64,000 bases of DNA, taken from assembly GCF_039536745.1 (NCBI RefSeq), contig NZ_BAAAZE010000005.1:434001-498000 (forward strand), in the 5' to 3' direction. The notes beneath the pieces were generated by a model. It was not told where the DNA came from, did not search any database, and saw only the letters and a program-made list of their open reading frames with translations. Within the stretch, counting starts at the first letter, position 1; each line of letters opens with the position of its first letter. This document shows positions 45,692 to 53,376 of the stretch, in pieces. Position numbers and translations under genes: made by a program. The stretch comes from Actimicrobium antarcticum (lineage in GTDB: Bacteria; Pseudomonadota; Gammaproteobacteria; Burkholderiales; Burkholderiaceae_D).

Positions 45692-46606
45692 ATGAACAGC
45701 TACAAGCATAGCATTGATGGCGGGCGCATCTCAACCGATAGCGCATTAACCGGCGCACGCCTCAAAGCCGAACGCGAGAGGCGAAAGGTAACCAAAGTTG
45801 ATTTAACGTCTTGGGCCGGGATCACGCGTCCGACGCTTGACCATATCGAAGCCGGGGGTGAAAGCCGCGATCTGCAACGGATTTGGGATACGCTGATTTT
45901 GGGGCGTCCAGGCGAACAAAAGAAGCGCGGCCCGCCCCGGGTTGCTCGGGCGTACAAATTGCCGCCTGAATGGCTGGTGCTGATGCGCGACCTTGCCCAC
46001 TATGCACAGCCTGATGACGCATCCGTGAGGGCGTTCCTGGAGATAGTGGATGCTATGCTGGGCAGTGACGTCGGCGGATATGACCGTGCCGCATATACAA
46101 GTACCGCCGCGTTGTTCGATGCGCGGATTGCTGCTATTGCCAAAACTTATCCACGATGGCATGAAGCCTTGAGCGGCTGGCTTTTACATAGTGCCGCCAC
46201 TAATGTGCACCCGTTGTTCTGCAGGATGGCAAGGCGTGCTGAAATAGCACGTGTAGCGATTGGGCGTGGGGTGAAACCAAGCAAAGTATTTGGGCTTGTG
46301 AAGGTGGGGCATCCTGCGGGTGTTCCGCAACGAGTGGCCGGGGTGAAAACCTATATCGGCACGGGGGCAACCCAGAACGATGACGCCGTGCGCCTCGCGT
46401 ACCTGCACATAATGAATGCTATTTCCGAAGCAGAAGCGATCAAATCCGCAGTGCTGACCTGCTACGGCGACACTACGGCAATTAGGGTTATCGGTGTGCG
46501 CCTGAAGAAAGCCAGGGCAACCGGCACGGCAGAGGTTAGCCCATCCAACTTCCCAGTTTCTGTAGAGATCGCCGCAATCAAAAACAAGTACAACGTCGAA
46601 ATGTAA
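45692..46606 (+). CDS. XRE-type helix-turn-helix protein of unknown function
   Basis: 304 residues. Residues about 20-65 (ARLKAERERRKVTKVDLTSWAGITRPTLDHIEAG) look like an XRE helix-turn-helix. The long C-terminal part (about 90-300) is mixed alpha/beta and is not recognised. It may repress or activate the element, or serve a defence or stability role (all inference). It follows int and precedes the AlpA-like gene. Confidence 0.6.
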   Translation: MNSYKHSIDGGRISTDSALTGARLKAERERRKVTKVDLTSWAGITRPTLDHIEAGGESRDLQRIWDTLILGRPGEQKKRGPPRVARAYKLPPEWLVLMRDLAHYAQPDDASVRAFLEIVDAMLGSDVGGYDRAAYTSTAALFDARIAAIAKTYPRWHEALSGWLLHSAATNVHPLFCRMARRAEIARVAIGRGVKPSKVFGLVKVGHPAGVPQRVAGVKTYIGTGATQNDDAVRLAYLHIMNAISEAEAIKSAVLTCYGDTTAIRVIGVRLKKARATGTAEVSPSNFPVSVEIAAIKNKYNVEM

Positions 46607-46696
46607 AGTTTGCATTTCGACGGTCAGAACTCCGCCTGAATACGGATGCGACCGCCTGATGATGGCCTCACTTAAACAAGAGTGGGTGAGGAAATC

Positions 46697-46885
46697 ATGA
46701 ACAAAGAAATCGACGTTCAATTGCGTATCAAGACCGTTGCCGAAGTAACGGGACTATCAAAGCCCAGCATCTACCGGCTCATGAAATTGGGCGTGTTTCC
46801 AAGGCCGCGACGCGTTGGAATTTCTGCGGTCGCCTGGTCTAGTGCGGCCATCGTTGCTTATATCGATTCACGTAGCGCAGCCTGA
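46697..46885 (+). CDS. AlpA-family excisionase/regulator
   Basis: 62 residues. The MerR-like helix-turn-helix pattern RIKTVAEVTGLSKPSIYRLMKLGVFPRPRRVG is typical of AlpA proteins, which act as regulators or directionality factors in P4-type elements. ATG at 46697 is chosen because GAGGA lies just upstream; the GTG at 46682 has no such site. It lies three bases before the primase gene. Confidence 0.85.
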   Translation: MNKEIDVQLRIKTVAEVTGLSKPSIYRLMKLGVFPRPRRVGISAVAWSSAAIVAYIDSRSAA

Positions 46886-46888
46886 CGG

Positions 46889-49255
46889 ATGGGCAGCGGT
46901 ATGAACGAAATCAAAAACGATCAGATTGCCATGTTCGATGGCGGCAGGCGGGTGGCGCTAACTGTATATTCACGAACAACAAACCCAAAGCCGATAGATG
47001 CAGGGCAACCAGAGTGGAATGAGGTTGTTGAGACGTTGAGCAAGCACGACGTTCGTGAAGATAAAGAAGGCAGGTGCATCTCGTTCCATCAGCTCATGCC
47101 GGGAGCTACACGGGCAAACGCAAACGTAGAACTTGTATCTGCCTACGTAATCGATAGCGACGACGGGGCCGGATTGGACGAAATAAAAAAGCCGCTCACT
47201 GGTTTGGAATACGTGATTTATTCGACGCACAGCCATACGCCGGATAAGCCTAAATATCGTGTGGTATTTCCTCTGAGCGCCCCTGTAGGTCATGCCGACT
47301 GGGACTATTTTCGAGGTGCCGCCGATGCTGAACTCGCGGGCGGGCACAACGACGGGTCAACGAAAGATGCATCACGGCTTTACTACACGCCAAGCTGCCC
47401 GGAGAGCAGGGCCGAACATGCCTACTTTGAACACGTGCGCGGCGAGGCTATTGATAGCGCTGCAATGATCGCAAAGGGTAGAGCACAGAGCGCACGTAGT
47501 CTGCCCGGTCTGCCACAAATTAAACCTCGTAAGTATGCGGCGTCAGTAGCCCGTAACGCCGATGTGCTGGGTGTGTCCGGTCCGGTGGACCTTGAACGTG
47601 CTCGGTCTGCTTTGATGGCGATTCCGTCCGATGGTGGGCGGTATGAGTGGCGGGGGAGTGTGTGGGGTTTTGATGCAGCAACGAACGGCGAAGACCAGAA
47701 TTTTTTGCGTGGTTGGAACGCTCAGTCGGCGGACAAGTACCCTAACTACCGGGAGGCATTGGAGAAACTTCTCCGTTCTGATACCAAGCGCGAAGGTGGT
47801 GTCGCCGCTGGAACATTGTTTATGCTCGCCAAACAGCACGGATGGACAGACCCAGCGCACAGCAAGCGCATCGCCGCCAGCCCGGATGAAACAACACGAC
47901 TGGGTAACGTTATGGAAACCCTGAACGACGCGGGTAATGCTGACCGGATTGTCAAAGCCGCAAACGGTAACCTTCAGTATTGCCGAGACCTGCTTAAATG
48001 GCTTGTCTGGACGGACGGGCACTGGCACTGGGATATCAAAGGCGACGTGGTGCAGTTCGCTACCGCGGTTATGCGCGGCATTTATACCGAAGCACGCGAC
48101 GAGGCCCGAAATGATGATGCGAAGCGGTTGGCCCAGCACGCTGGCAATAGTTGCTCGCTGCGTGGCCTGACGGCGGGGGTCGAATTAGCGAAGTCAATGC
48201 CGGGTGTGTCGGTTGGTGCATCGGAACTCGATGCGGACCCCATGGTGATCGGCGTAGTGAACGGCGTTGTTGACCTGAAAACCGGAGAGTTCCGCCAGGC
48301 ATTGCGCGAGGGACTCATAACGCGCCTCATGAACGTCGAATGGATCGCCGGTGCGACCTGCCCGCACTGGGAGGCTACGCTCCACAGCATATTCAACGAC
48401 AACCGCGACGTAGTTGATTTTGTGCAGCGTGCTATGGGGTACACGTTGACCGGCCGGACGACGGAGCAGTGCTTTTTCTTTCTGTATGGGACAGGGGCGA
48501 ACGGGAAATCTACCGTGCTCAACGTGCTGCGGGAAATCCTTGGCGGCTATGGCATCCAGACCTCGCCGGAAGTGCTCATGGCGAAAACTGCGGCGAACGC
48601 ATCTGGCCCTACGCCGGAAATTGCGCGACTGGCGGGGCCTCGCTTTGTTGCAGCGAACGAGACCGAGGAGGGGCAGCGCTTTGCCGAATCAATGGTCAAG
48701 CAACTGACGGGTGGTGATGCTGTCACTGCGCGTGTCTTGCATGGTGCGCCGTTTGACTTCGTGCCGGTTTTTAAGCTGTGGCTGGCCGGGAATCATCGCC
48801 CGGTAATTCGGGGTGACGACCACGGCATCTGGCGGCGCATGGTGATGATCGGGTTCGACCGGAAGTTCAGCGGGGAAGAGCAAAACAAGCACTTGCCTGA
48901 CATGCTGCGGAAAGAGTATCCAGGCATCCTCAACTGGCTTATCGCTGGTTGCCTCGCCTGGCAAAAGCATGGCCTTGATAGGCCCGCTGAAATCACCCGC
49001 CAGGTTGATGCCTATCGGTCCGACATGGACCTCATGGGGAACTGGATCGACGAGACGTGCATCGTCGAAGCCACTGCGGTCATCAAGGCTGGTGCTGCTT
49101 ATACGAGCTATAAAAATTGGTCTTTCCAGAACGGCCACCGCTTTATCAGCAACCAGAAATTTGCCCAAAAACTGAAGGACCGAGGGTTCGACAAGGGGCA
49201 CGGAAAAGCCGGAACGCACTACTTCGGACTGGGCTTTCGACAGGGGCAATTCTAG
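46889..49255 (+). CDS. Bifunctional DNA primase/helicase (P4 alpha / D5 type)
   Basis: 788 residues. The N-terminal part (about 80-135) has AYVIDSDDG with candidate metal ligands Asp89/Asp91 and THSHTPDKPKYRVVFPL, an archaeo-eukaryotic primase-like pattern. The C-terminal half is a D5-type superfamily 3 helicase: Walker A GTGANGKST at 534-542, Walker B FVAANETEE near 592 and the sensor LWLAGNHRPVIRGDDHGIWRRM. An ATG 12 bases later is an alternative start. A tandem inverted repeat follows four bases after the stop. Confidence 0.9.
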   Translation: MGSGMNEIKNDQIAMFDGGRRVALTVYSRTTNPKPIDAGQPEWNEVVETLSKHDVREDKEGRCISFHQLMPGATRANANVELVSAYVIDSDDGAGLDEIKKPLTGLEYVIYSTHSHTPDKPKYRVVFPLSAPVGHADWDYFRGAADAELAGGHNDGSTKDASRLYYTPSCPESRAEHAYFEHVRGEAIDSAAMIAKGRAQSARSLPGLPQIKPRKYAASVARNADVLGVSGPVDLERARSALMAIPSDGGRYEWRGSVWGFDAATNGEDQNFLRGWNAQSADKYPNYREALEKLLRSDTKREGGVAAGTLFMLAKQHGWTDPAHSKRIAASPDETTRLGNVMETLNDAGNADRIVKAANGNLQYCRDLLKWLVWTDGHWHWDIKGDVVQFATAVMRGIYTEARDEARNDDAKRLAQHAGNSCSLRGLTAGVELAKSMPGVSVGASELDADPMVIGVVNGVVDLKTGEFRQALREGLITRLMNVEWIAGATCPHWEATLHSIFNDNRDVVDFVQRAMGYTLTGRTTEQCFFFLYGTGANGKSTVLNVLREILGGYGIQTSPEVLMAKTAANASGPTPEIARLAGPRFVAANETEEGQRFAESMVKQLTGGDAVTARVLHGAPFDFVPVFKLWLAGNHRPVIRGDDHGIWRRMVMIGFDRKFSGEEQNKHLPDMLRKEYPGILNWLIAGCLAWQKHGLDRPAEITRQVDAYRSDMDLMGNWIDETCIVEATAVIKAGAAYTSYKNWSFQNGHRFISNQKFAQKLKDRGFDKGHGKAGTHYFGLGFRQGQF

Positions 49256-49258
49256 GCC

Positions 49259-49361
49259 GGTGACGGAGGTGACGGACAACGACCTTTTTCAATGTTTTTC
49301 TCTATATAAATTCTCTTATGGGAAACATAGGAAATGCTCAATGTCCGTCACCTCCGTCACC
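49259..49361. repeat. Putative replication origin: tandem 9-mers in a 20-base inverted repeat
   Basis: The left arm (49259-49278) is two tandem copies of GGTGACGGA plus CA; the right arm (49342-49361) is its exact reverse complement. The 63-base loop is AT-rich. It lies four bases after the primase/helicase stop. In phage P4 the alpha primase/helicase binds GGTGAACAG-type repeats at its origin, similar to this 9-mer (established for P4; inference here). A translation of this stretch gives a TEVTD/VTSVT-like short peptide that I regard as artefact. Confidence 0.6.
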
Positions 49362-49459
49362 ACGCAGCGCACACCCGTCGAACAAATAGTCCCAAACAGT
49401 TTCATTACGTTCGCGGGGCCTTGCCCGCGTCGAACAGATCACGACCGGAAGGAAACACC

Positions 49460-49897
49460 ATGAAATTATTTGCAAATAACCTCGCAGCACAACGCCAAGC
49501 CAGCCTTGCCAAACAAGAACAGGACCGGGCCAAGCGGACCGAGCGCGACCAACATGCAGAGCAGTCATCGAACGAGCGGTTCATTCCCCTGACGGACCGC
49601 GTGCAAAAAATGATCGACAAAATGCCCTTGCCTATCCAGTGCGACGGGGTGCCGATGGCCCTGTTCGTTGAAAACCTACGTGGCAAGTTTCGAGGCCAAG
49701 CCAGCGCCCCGGCACTGGGTAAAGCGTTACGTTCGATGGGCTGGATTAGAACCCGCCAGTGGCGCAACGAGAGCGACGGATTCAGTGCCCTATGGTTCCC
49801 ACCAGACAAGCCAGATAAACGCGCCACAGCCCCGCTATCGCAGCCAGCAACGCCAGACCAAACCCCAGTCGAACCCCTGAAAGGATCAGCACAATGA
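49460..49897 (+). CDS. Unknown element protein (145 residues)
   Basis: From ATG 49460 (AAGGAAA nearby) the protein has 145 residues: a Gln/Ala/Lys/Glu-rich N-terminal half likely to be helical, then a globular stretch PIQCDGVPMALFVENLRGKFRGQASAPALGKALRSMGWIRTRQWRNESDGFSALWFPP, which resembles a small winged-helix or primase C-terminal-like segment, and a Pro-rich tail. It overlaps the next gene by ATGA. Unrecognised. Confidence 0.6.
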   Translation: MKLFANNLAAQRQASLAKQEQDRAKRTERDQHAEQSSNERFIPLTDRVQKMIDKMPLPIQCDGVPMALFVENLRGKFRGQASAPALGKALRSMGWIRTRQWRNESDGFSALWFPPDKPDKRATAPLSQPATPDQTPVEPLKGSAQ

Positions 49898-50592
49898 ATA
49901 CCAAGTTCACCCCGTCCGAGAAGTTGGCAGCGCTCCCAGAGTCAACTCCAGGTCGCCAGTTTTACGATGCGTTCCAGAATGCCATCCGACGTTCGCCAGA
50001 GAATGAAGCAGTGATGGTCACCGCCGACCGTGACGAACTAAATGCAGTAGCCTATCTTGCCGACATCGTACAAACGGCCATGTACACTGGCATCGCATCT
50101 CACGACGGCATAGCGTTATCGAGAGTTCCCGCTCTGCTTGCCGCAGCGGTAGCGCGTGGGGTAGGTGCTCGCTGTTATGAACTCGCCTCTGAACTCCAGC
50201 CTGAGGACGCCAAGACCAAGGCTGCGCAGTTGTCTGAGTGGGTGCGTGGTGAATTCCTGCCATTGTGCGACGCTGCCCATTACAAGCTGCAAACCTCGGA
50301 AGGGTGGATGATCGAACGCGACGCCTGGCTAGATGGGCAAGGATATTCCGCACTGGACGAAGTATTTCAATCCGTGAACAAATGGTTACCGATTCTGGAC
50401 ACCTGGTATGAAGCCGCGTGCTTGCCGCACCGGGTCGAAGTGTTCCAGCAATACGAATTCCGGTACGACTGGACGAGCTACGACGAAACACGGTCTTACC
50501 TTGGCGTGTTCAATATCGGCGTTTCTGGCATGCCGTCAATGTGTTTTAGCAAGACGCCGGACCCGACCCCTGCGGACCAGACGGCCAGCTAA
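49894..50592 (+). CDS. Unknown element protein (232 residues)
   Basis: Starts by an ATGA overlap with the upstream gene, so the two are coupled. The sequence is acidic, with no membrane segment or signal. Segments such as EGWMIERDAWLDGQGYSALDEVFQSVNKWLPILDTWYEAACLPHR look globular. I recognise no family. Cargo or a replication accessory factor are both possible. Confidence 0.55.
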   Translation: MNTKFTPSEKLAALPESTPGRQFYDAFQNAIRRSPENEAVMVTADRDELNAVAYLADIVQTAMYTGIASHDGIALSRVPALLAAAVARGVGARCYELASELQPEDAKTKAAQLSEWVRGEFLPLCDAAHYKLQTSEGWMIERDAWLDGQGYSALDEVFQSVNKWLPILDTWYEAACLPHRVEVFQQYEFRYDWTSYDETRSYLGVFNIGVSGMPSMCFSKTPDPTPADQTAS

Positions 50593-50652
50593 GTTGATAT
50601 GATCGCGCCGCGCCAAGATGGGCGGCGTCACCTCGGTTATTTGCAGTTCTTC

Positions 50653-51153
50653 CTATTTGCCTTTTTCCCCAAGCACCTGAGGTCCAAGATATTTCAGGAC
50701 GGACTTTGCGTCATATGCGGTGCCTATGCCTTCCGGTTTCACCCCCTTGAATGCTTTGATTACGAGTGTCGAGTTTGGTAATTCAATTGGCACGATGGTT
50801 GATGGTGTATATCTAGTCGTTGTTGTTGCCAAAGCGGTTGAGCCATAGCTATTGATCGTCGTATTACTTGTACTGTTTCCCGGCGTCACCATTGAAATTG
50901 ACCGAGCGTTGTTTGCGGTACTACCGACGACAAAATAGTCAAAGCCGTGTTCAACGGTCAGTTCTGCCGCACGATACAAGGCTTGCATAGAAGTAACTTG
51001 TTTGCTTGTCATGCCGTTATTGTCCACACTGATAGAGAAAGTATTTTCATCAATGCGGGAGTCGGTGTATCCGCCAAGCAGCCCATATTTTCCGTATGGC
51101 GTTGCACAAGCCGCGAGTAAAACAGCCATCAAGATTGCTAATAGTTTTTTCAT
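50653..51153 (-). CDS. Lipoprotein, CC0125/CC1285-like
   Basis: 166 residues. The lipobox LLAAC gives Cys16 as the acylated residue. YGLLGGYTDSRIDENTFSISVDNNGMTSKQVTSMQALYRAAELTVEHGFDYFVV matches the CC0125/CC1285 lipoprotein family. Role unknown. It is on the opposite strand from the other element genes and is preceded by a short overlapping frame (ATGA). Likely cargo. Confidence 0.75.
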   Translation of the reverse strand: MKKLLAILMAVLLAACATPYGKYGLLGGYTDSRIDENTFSISVDNNGMTSKQVTSMQALYRAAELTVEHGFDYFVVGSTANNARSISMVTPGNSTSNTTINSYGSTALATTTTRYTPSTIVPIELPNSTLVIKAFKGVKPEGIGTAYDAKSVLKYLGPQVLGEKGK

Positions 51154-51341
51154 CGACTTATTCCCTTATTAAATTTTTTCCAATGCACGATGGGTCCGGT
51201 GTGAGGTTGTTCTGGTGGCGCACTAGGAGGCATAAGTTGCAGTCGGTGTGGTGGAGGTGCGAACAGTTCAAGCGCGTGCAAGCCGTCGTATAGCCGCTTG
51301 ATTGCTTCAGGCTGTGGCTGCGTTGGTGAAAGTGTTGGCAT
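51150..51341 (-). CDS. Possible small protein upstream of the lipoprotein
   Basis: 63 codons from the ATG at 51341, proline-rich, with RLYDGLHALELFAPPPHRLQLMPPSAPPEQP. The frame overlaps the lipoprotein start by ATGA, the main support. A GTG 99 bases earlier gives 96 residues. No strong ribosome site; could be spurious. Confidence 0.35.
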   Translation of the reverse strand: MPTLSPTQPQPEAIKRLYDGLHALELFAPPPHRLQLMPPSAPPEQPHTGPIVHWKKFNKGISR

Positions 51342-51540
51342 GGCTAGGTTAGCTACCGTGGATTGCACAAGAGCATGTAACTTAACGTTGCTTATCTGTA
51401 ATGTCAAATTGAAAACATTGCCCCTCAGTGTTGCGATCACTGGGGAGCTTTGGGATTTCGGCTGTCGGTAAAATGGCGTACCTCAGAAGCGACGGGGTGG
51501 CTTGCTTTTTTTGGTGTCCATGCCGGGGTGGTACGGGGTG

Positions 51541-51569
51541 GGGGGGTAGGGGTGCTGGATGGGTAGGGG
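51541..51569 (+). repeat. G-rich GGGTAGGG cluster near the right element end
   Basis: Two GGGTAGGG-type blocks about 20 bases apart, similar to the 17-mers at the ends of the element. Most of 51342-51600 is otherwise without a credible gene. Confidence 0.4.
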
Positions 51570-51616
51570 CGAAGCGTGAAGATGAACGCGTGATAGCGGG
51601 TGATGGCAGGCAATGC

Positions 51617-51701
51617 TGGCTATTTACAGGGAGTTAAGGTATAATACCTATGTGCTAACGAACTAGCACAAGCAGCGAAGCAGGGTGCTTGAACACCCTG
51701 C
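51617..51701 (+). promoter_or_regulatory. Candidate promoter and structured leader of the small right-end gene
   Basis: A TATAAT -10 box at 51640-51645 (weak -35 TGGCTA at 51617-51622, 17-base spacing) precedes two hairpins: TGTGCTA/TAGCACA (51651-51657, 51664-51670) and GCAGGGTG/CACCCTGC (51680-51687, 51694-51701). The predicted transcript would begin near the first hairpin. Start codon candidates of the gene lie at 51736. Confidence 0.45.
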
Positions 51702-51735
51702 CCGCCTAAATCACCCACTTGAAACGGACAAGCAA

Positions 51736-52041
51736 ATGACCTACCAGAATTCTACATCGACCGCCGCCCGCATCCTTCAATGCGAAATCGACGTTGCGAT
51801 GGGCGCATCGCCAAGCAACGAAGTTTTAAATGCACTGGCAGGCGCTACAGCGGCAACCGTTGAGGCCGTGACCGTCGAGAGTACCGCCACCCGTGCGCGT
51901 GCATGGGCAGCGTGGAACCATGCCGTCGAGGTATTCGAGGCACTGAAGCCACAACTTACCCCGAACGCCTTCCACGCGCACGCCGACGCCCTGATGCGTA
52001 TGTCGTTCAAATTGGATTTGTTGGATGAAGCGGTGCACTGA
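51736..52041 (+). CDS. Small helical protein of unknown function
   Basis: 101 residues from ATG 51736, Ala-rich and mostly helical (EVLNALAGATAATVEAVTVESTATRARAWAAWNHAVEVFEALKPQ). An upstream in-frame codon at 51685 would extend it through a hairpin. No recognised family. A terminator follows closely, supporting a real transcript. Confidence 0.5.
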   Translation: MTYQNSTSTAARILQCEIDVAMGASPSNEVLNALAGATAATVEAVTVESTATRARAWAAWNHAVEVFEALKPQLTPNAFHAHADALMRMSFKLDLLDEAVH

Positions 52042-52065
52042 TTAGCAGTCATTGGCGCGACGGAG

Positions 52066-52091
52066 ACCCGGTGCAGTTCGCCGGGTTTTTT
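52066..52091 (+). terminator. Rho-independent terminator at the right end of the element
   Basis: Six-base arms 52066-52071 and 52081-52086 followed by five T residues. Ends the transcript of the small gene before the att site. Confidence 0.7.
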
Positions 52092-52168
52092 ATTGAGCGA
52101 TCAAACAATGACGTTATTGATGTATCAGCCAGGCTTGAACAGCGGCAATCAGTCTTAAATTCTTTGGG

Positions 52169-52185
52169 GGGTAGGATGGTGGGTA
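52169..52185 (+). repeat. Right copy of the G-rich 17-mer repeat
   Basis: GGGTAGGATGGTGGGTA, one base different from the copy at 44319-44335 and in the same orientation. It lies 33 bases inside the right att copy. Confidence 0.55.
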
Positions 52186-52217
52186 AAGCGGGATTTGATA
52201 GTTCTCTCATAGGAGAA

Positions 52218-52232
52218 CTGGCGGAGGCGGTG
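52218..52232. repeat. Right attachment site, 15-base copy in tRNA-Ser
   Basis: Identical to 44170-44184; all but its first base overlap the 3' end of the minus-strand tRNA-Ser gene, including the CCA. Confidence 0.85.
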
Positions 52233-52308
52233 AGATTCGAACTCACGAAGGGCTCACACCCTCGCCAGTTTTCAAGACTGGTGCCTTCAACCGCTCGGCC
52301 ACACCTCC
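52219..52308 (-). tRNA. tRNA-Ser (anticodon TGA)
   Basis: 90-base serine tRNA with long variable arm and encoded CCA. The 5' end GGAGGTG pairs with the 3' CGCCTCC; the anticodon stem CCAGT/ACTGG encloses CTTGAAA, giving TGA; the T arm is GAGTTCGAATCTC. It is the target site of the element. Confidence 0.95.
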
Positions 52309-52483
52309 GCTGGAGCCCGCATTATGCCATTCGATCAGGGCCGACACCAATTGAAATTTCGGGCGGAGTGGAAATACCAGCGTGACACCCATCGGAATCG
52401 CTGGTTTTTCGGTGCGCTGCGGCCGACTGGCGCCAACTATTCACTTCTTCAAGCGAATTCTGACCATGCCTGTCGATGTCAAC

Positions 52484-53047
52484 TCAATCAATGATCATGC
52501 GGATCTGGTCACGAACCCGGGACACTCGCGACCGAACGGTACCAATCGGGATATGCATTTTTTCTGCCGCGACTGCGTAGCTCGATTCGTGTTCCAGCAC
52601 AGCTTCGAAGGTCTCGCGTATGCGGTCCGGGAGGGTTGATAGCATTTGTTCGACACGTTCAGCCAATTGCTGGTTTTCAATTACATCAGCAGGGTTACCC
52701 GACATATCGACCATATCGTCGATCAGGCTTTCGTCCGCATGTTTGGATGCAGCGGCGTAGTTGCGACGAACATGATTGCGGGCGAGGTTGAGAGCGATGC
52801 CGAAGAGCCAGGTGGATGGCTTTGATGCGCCTGAAAAGCGGTCTGCGCAGCGGACGCTTTCGACGAAGGTGTTTTGAACGACATCGCGTGCATCTTCGAT
52901 GTTGCGTACGTAGCGTTGTACAAAACGTATCAGATGGGAGTAGTGCTGTTTGAATAATAGATCGATGTCGACGAGGCTCAGCGGGCTGGTGTGTACGTAC
53001 GCGGATTGTTCAGTGGAAGTGTGCTCTTGCTCGAGTAATGAGGTCAT
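52484..53047 (-). CDS. ECF RNA polymerase sigma factor 1
   Basis: 187 residues. Region 2 is LLFKQHYSHLIRFVQRYVRNIEDARDVVQNTFVE; region 4 is LPDRIRETFEAVLEHESSYAVAAEKMHIPIGTVRSRVSRVRDQI. AGGAGA lies five bases before the ATG. It is clearly paralogous to the gene 53377-53940. No anti-sigma factor gene is adjacent. It lies just before the type III secretion genes. Confidence 0.9.
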   Translation of the reverse strand: MTSLLEQEHTSTEQSAYVHTSPLSLVDIDLLFKQHYSHLIRFVQRYVRNIEDARDVVQNTFVESVRCADRFSGASKPSTWLFGIALNLARNHVRRNYAAASKHADESLIDDMVDMSGNPADVIENQQLAERVEQMLSTLPDRIRETFEAVLEHESSYAVAAEKMHIPIGTVRSRVSRVRDQIRMIID

Positions 53048-53376
53048 CGCTATCTCCTGAATATCGCGCCGGCAAAGGGGCGCAGATGAGAAGAACTAGT
53101 GCAACACTCATGCCAAACATTGTTTTTTTGCTAAGTGATTATAAAGAAAGGAGTTTTTGTCGAAATGGCATTTAATGATCAAGAAAGCATCTAAAAATGG
53201 CTAGGTCGGGTTTAGAGAAATTCCGTGCTGGCCATTTGCACGTCTTTTTTGTCTTCGCCTGCCGACGTTGATTCGGTGTCGTGTGCATTCATTGATGAGT
53301 GCCGTTACACCCTATCGAGTTGCAAGCGAAGGCTCCGCGTTGACGTCATCCTATTGAACATGCCGTGTCAGTAATC
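53048..53376 (+). promoter_or_regulatory. 329-base region between the two sigma factor genes
   Basis: Holds the upstream region of sigma factor 1 (minus strand). AAGAAAGGA at 53144-53152 and CATCTAAAAATG at 53188-53199 match boxes at similar distance upstream of sigma factor 2. Nothing else is recognised; there is no open frame. Confidence 0.45.

Larger units (their letters stand above)
44170..52232. mobile_element. Integrated P4-like element of about 8 kb at tRNA-Ser
   Basis: Bounded by a 15-base perfect direct repeat, the right copy being the 3' end of tRNA-Ser(TGA). The order is integrase, XRE-like gene, AlpA-like gene, primase/helicase, origin-like repeats, then unknown genes. There are no capsid, packaging, tail, relaxase or conjugation genes, so it is closest to an integrated phage satellite or plasmid-like replicon. 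It probably uses a helper for transfer (inference). The tRNA gene stays intact because the element restores its 3' end. Confidence 0.85.

Noticed and set aside
49260..49463. 67-codon frame through the inverted tandem repeats
   Set aside because: Its TEVTD and VTSVT residues are simply the translation of the repeat arms; no ribosome site and it overlaps the next start.
51428..51637. 69-codon frame in the G-rich stretch
   Set aside because: Gly/Trp-rich translation of the GGGTAGGG repeats with no ribosome site.
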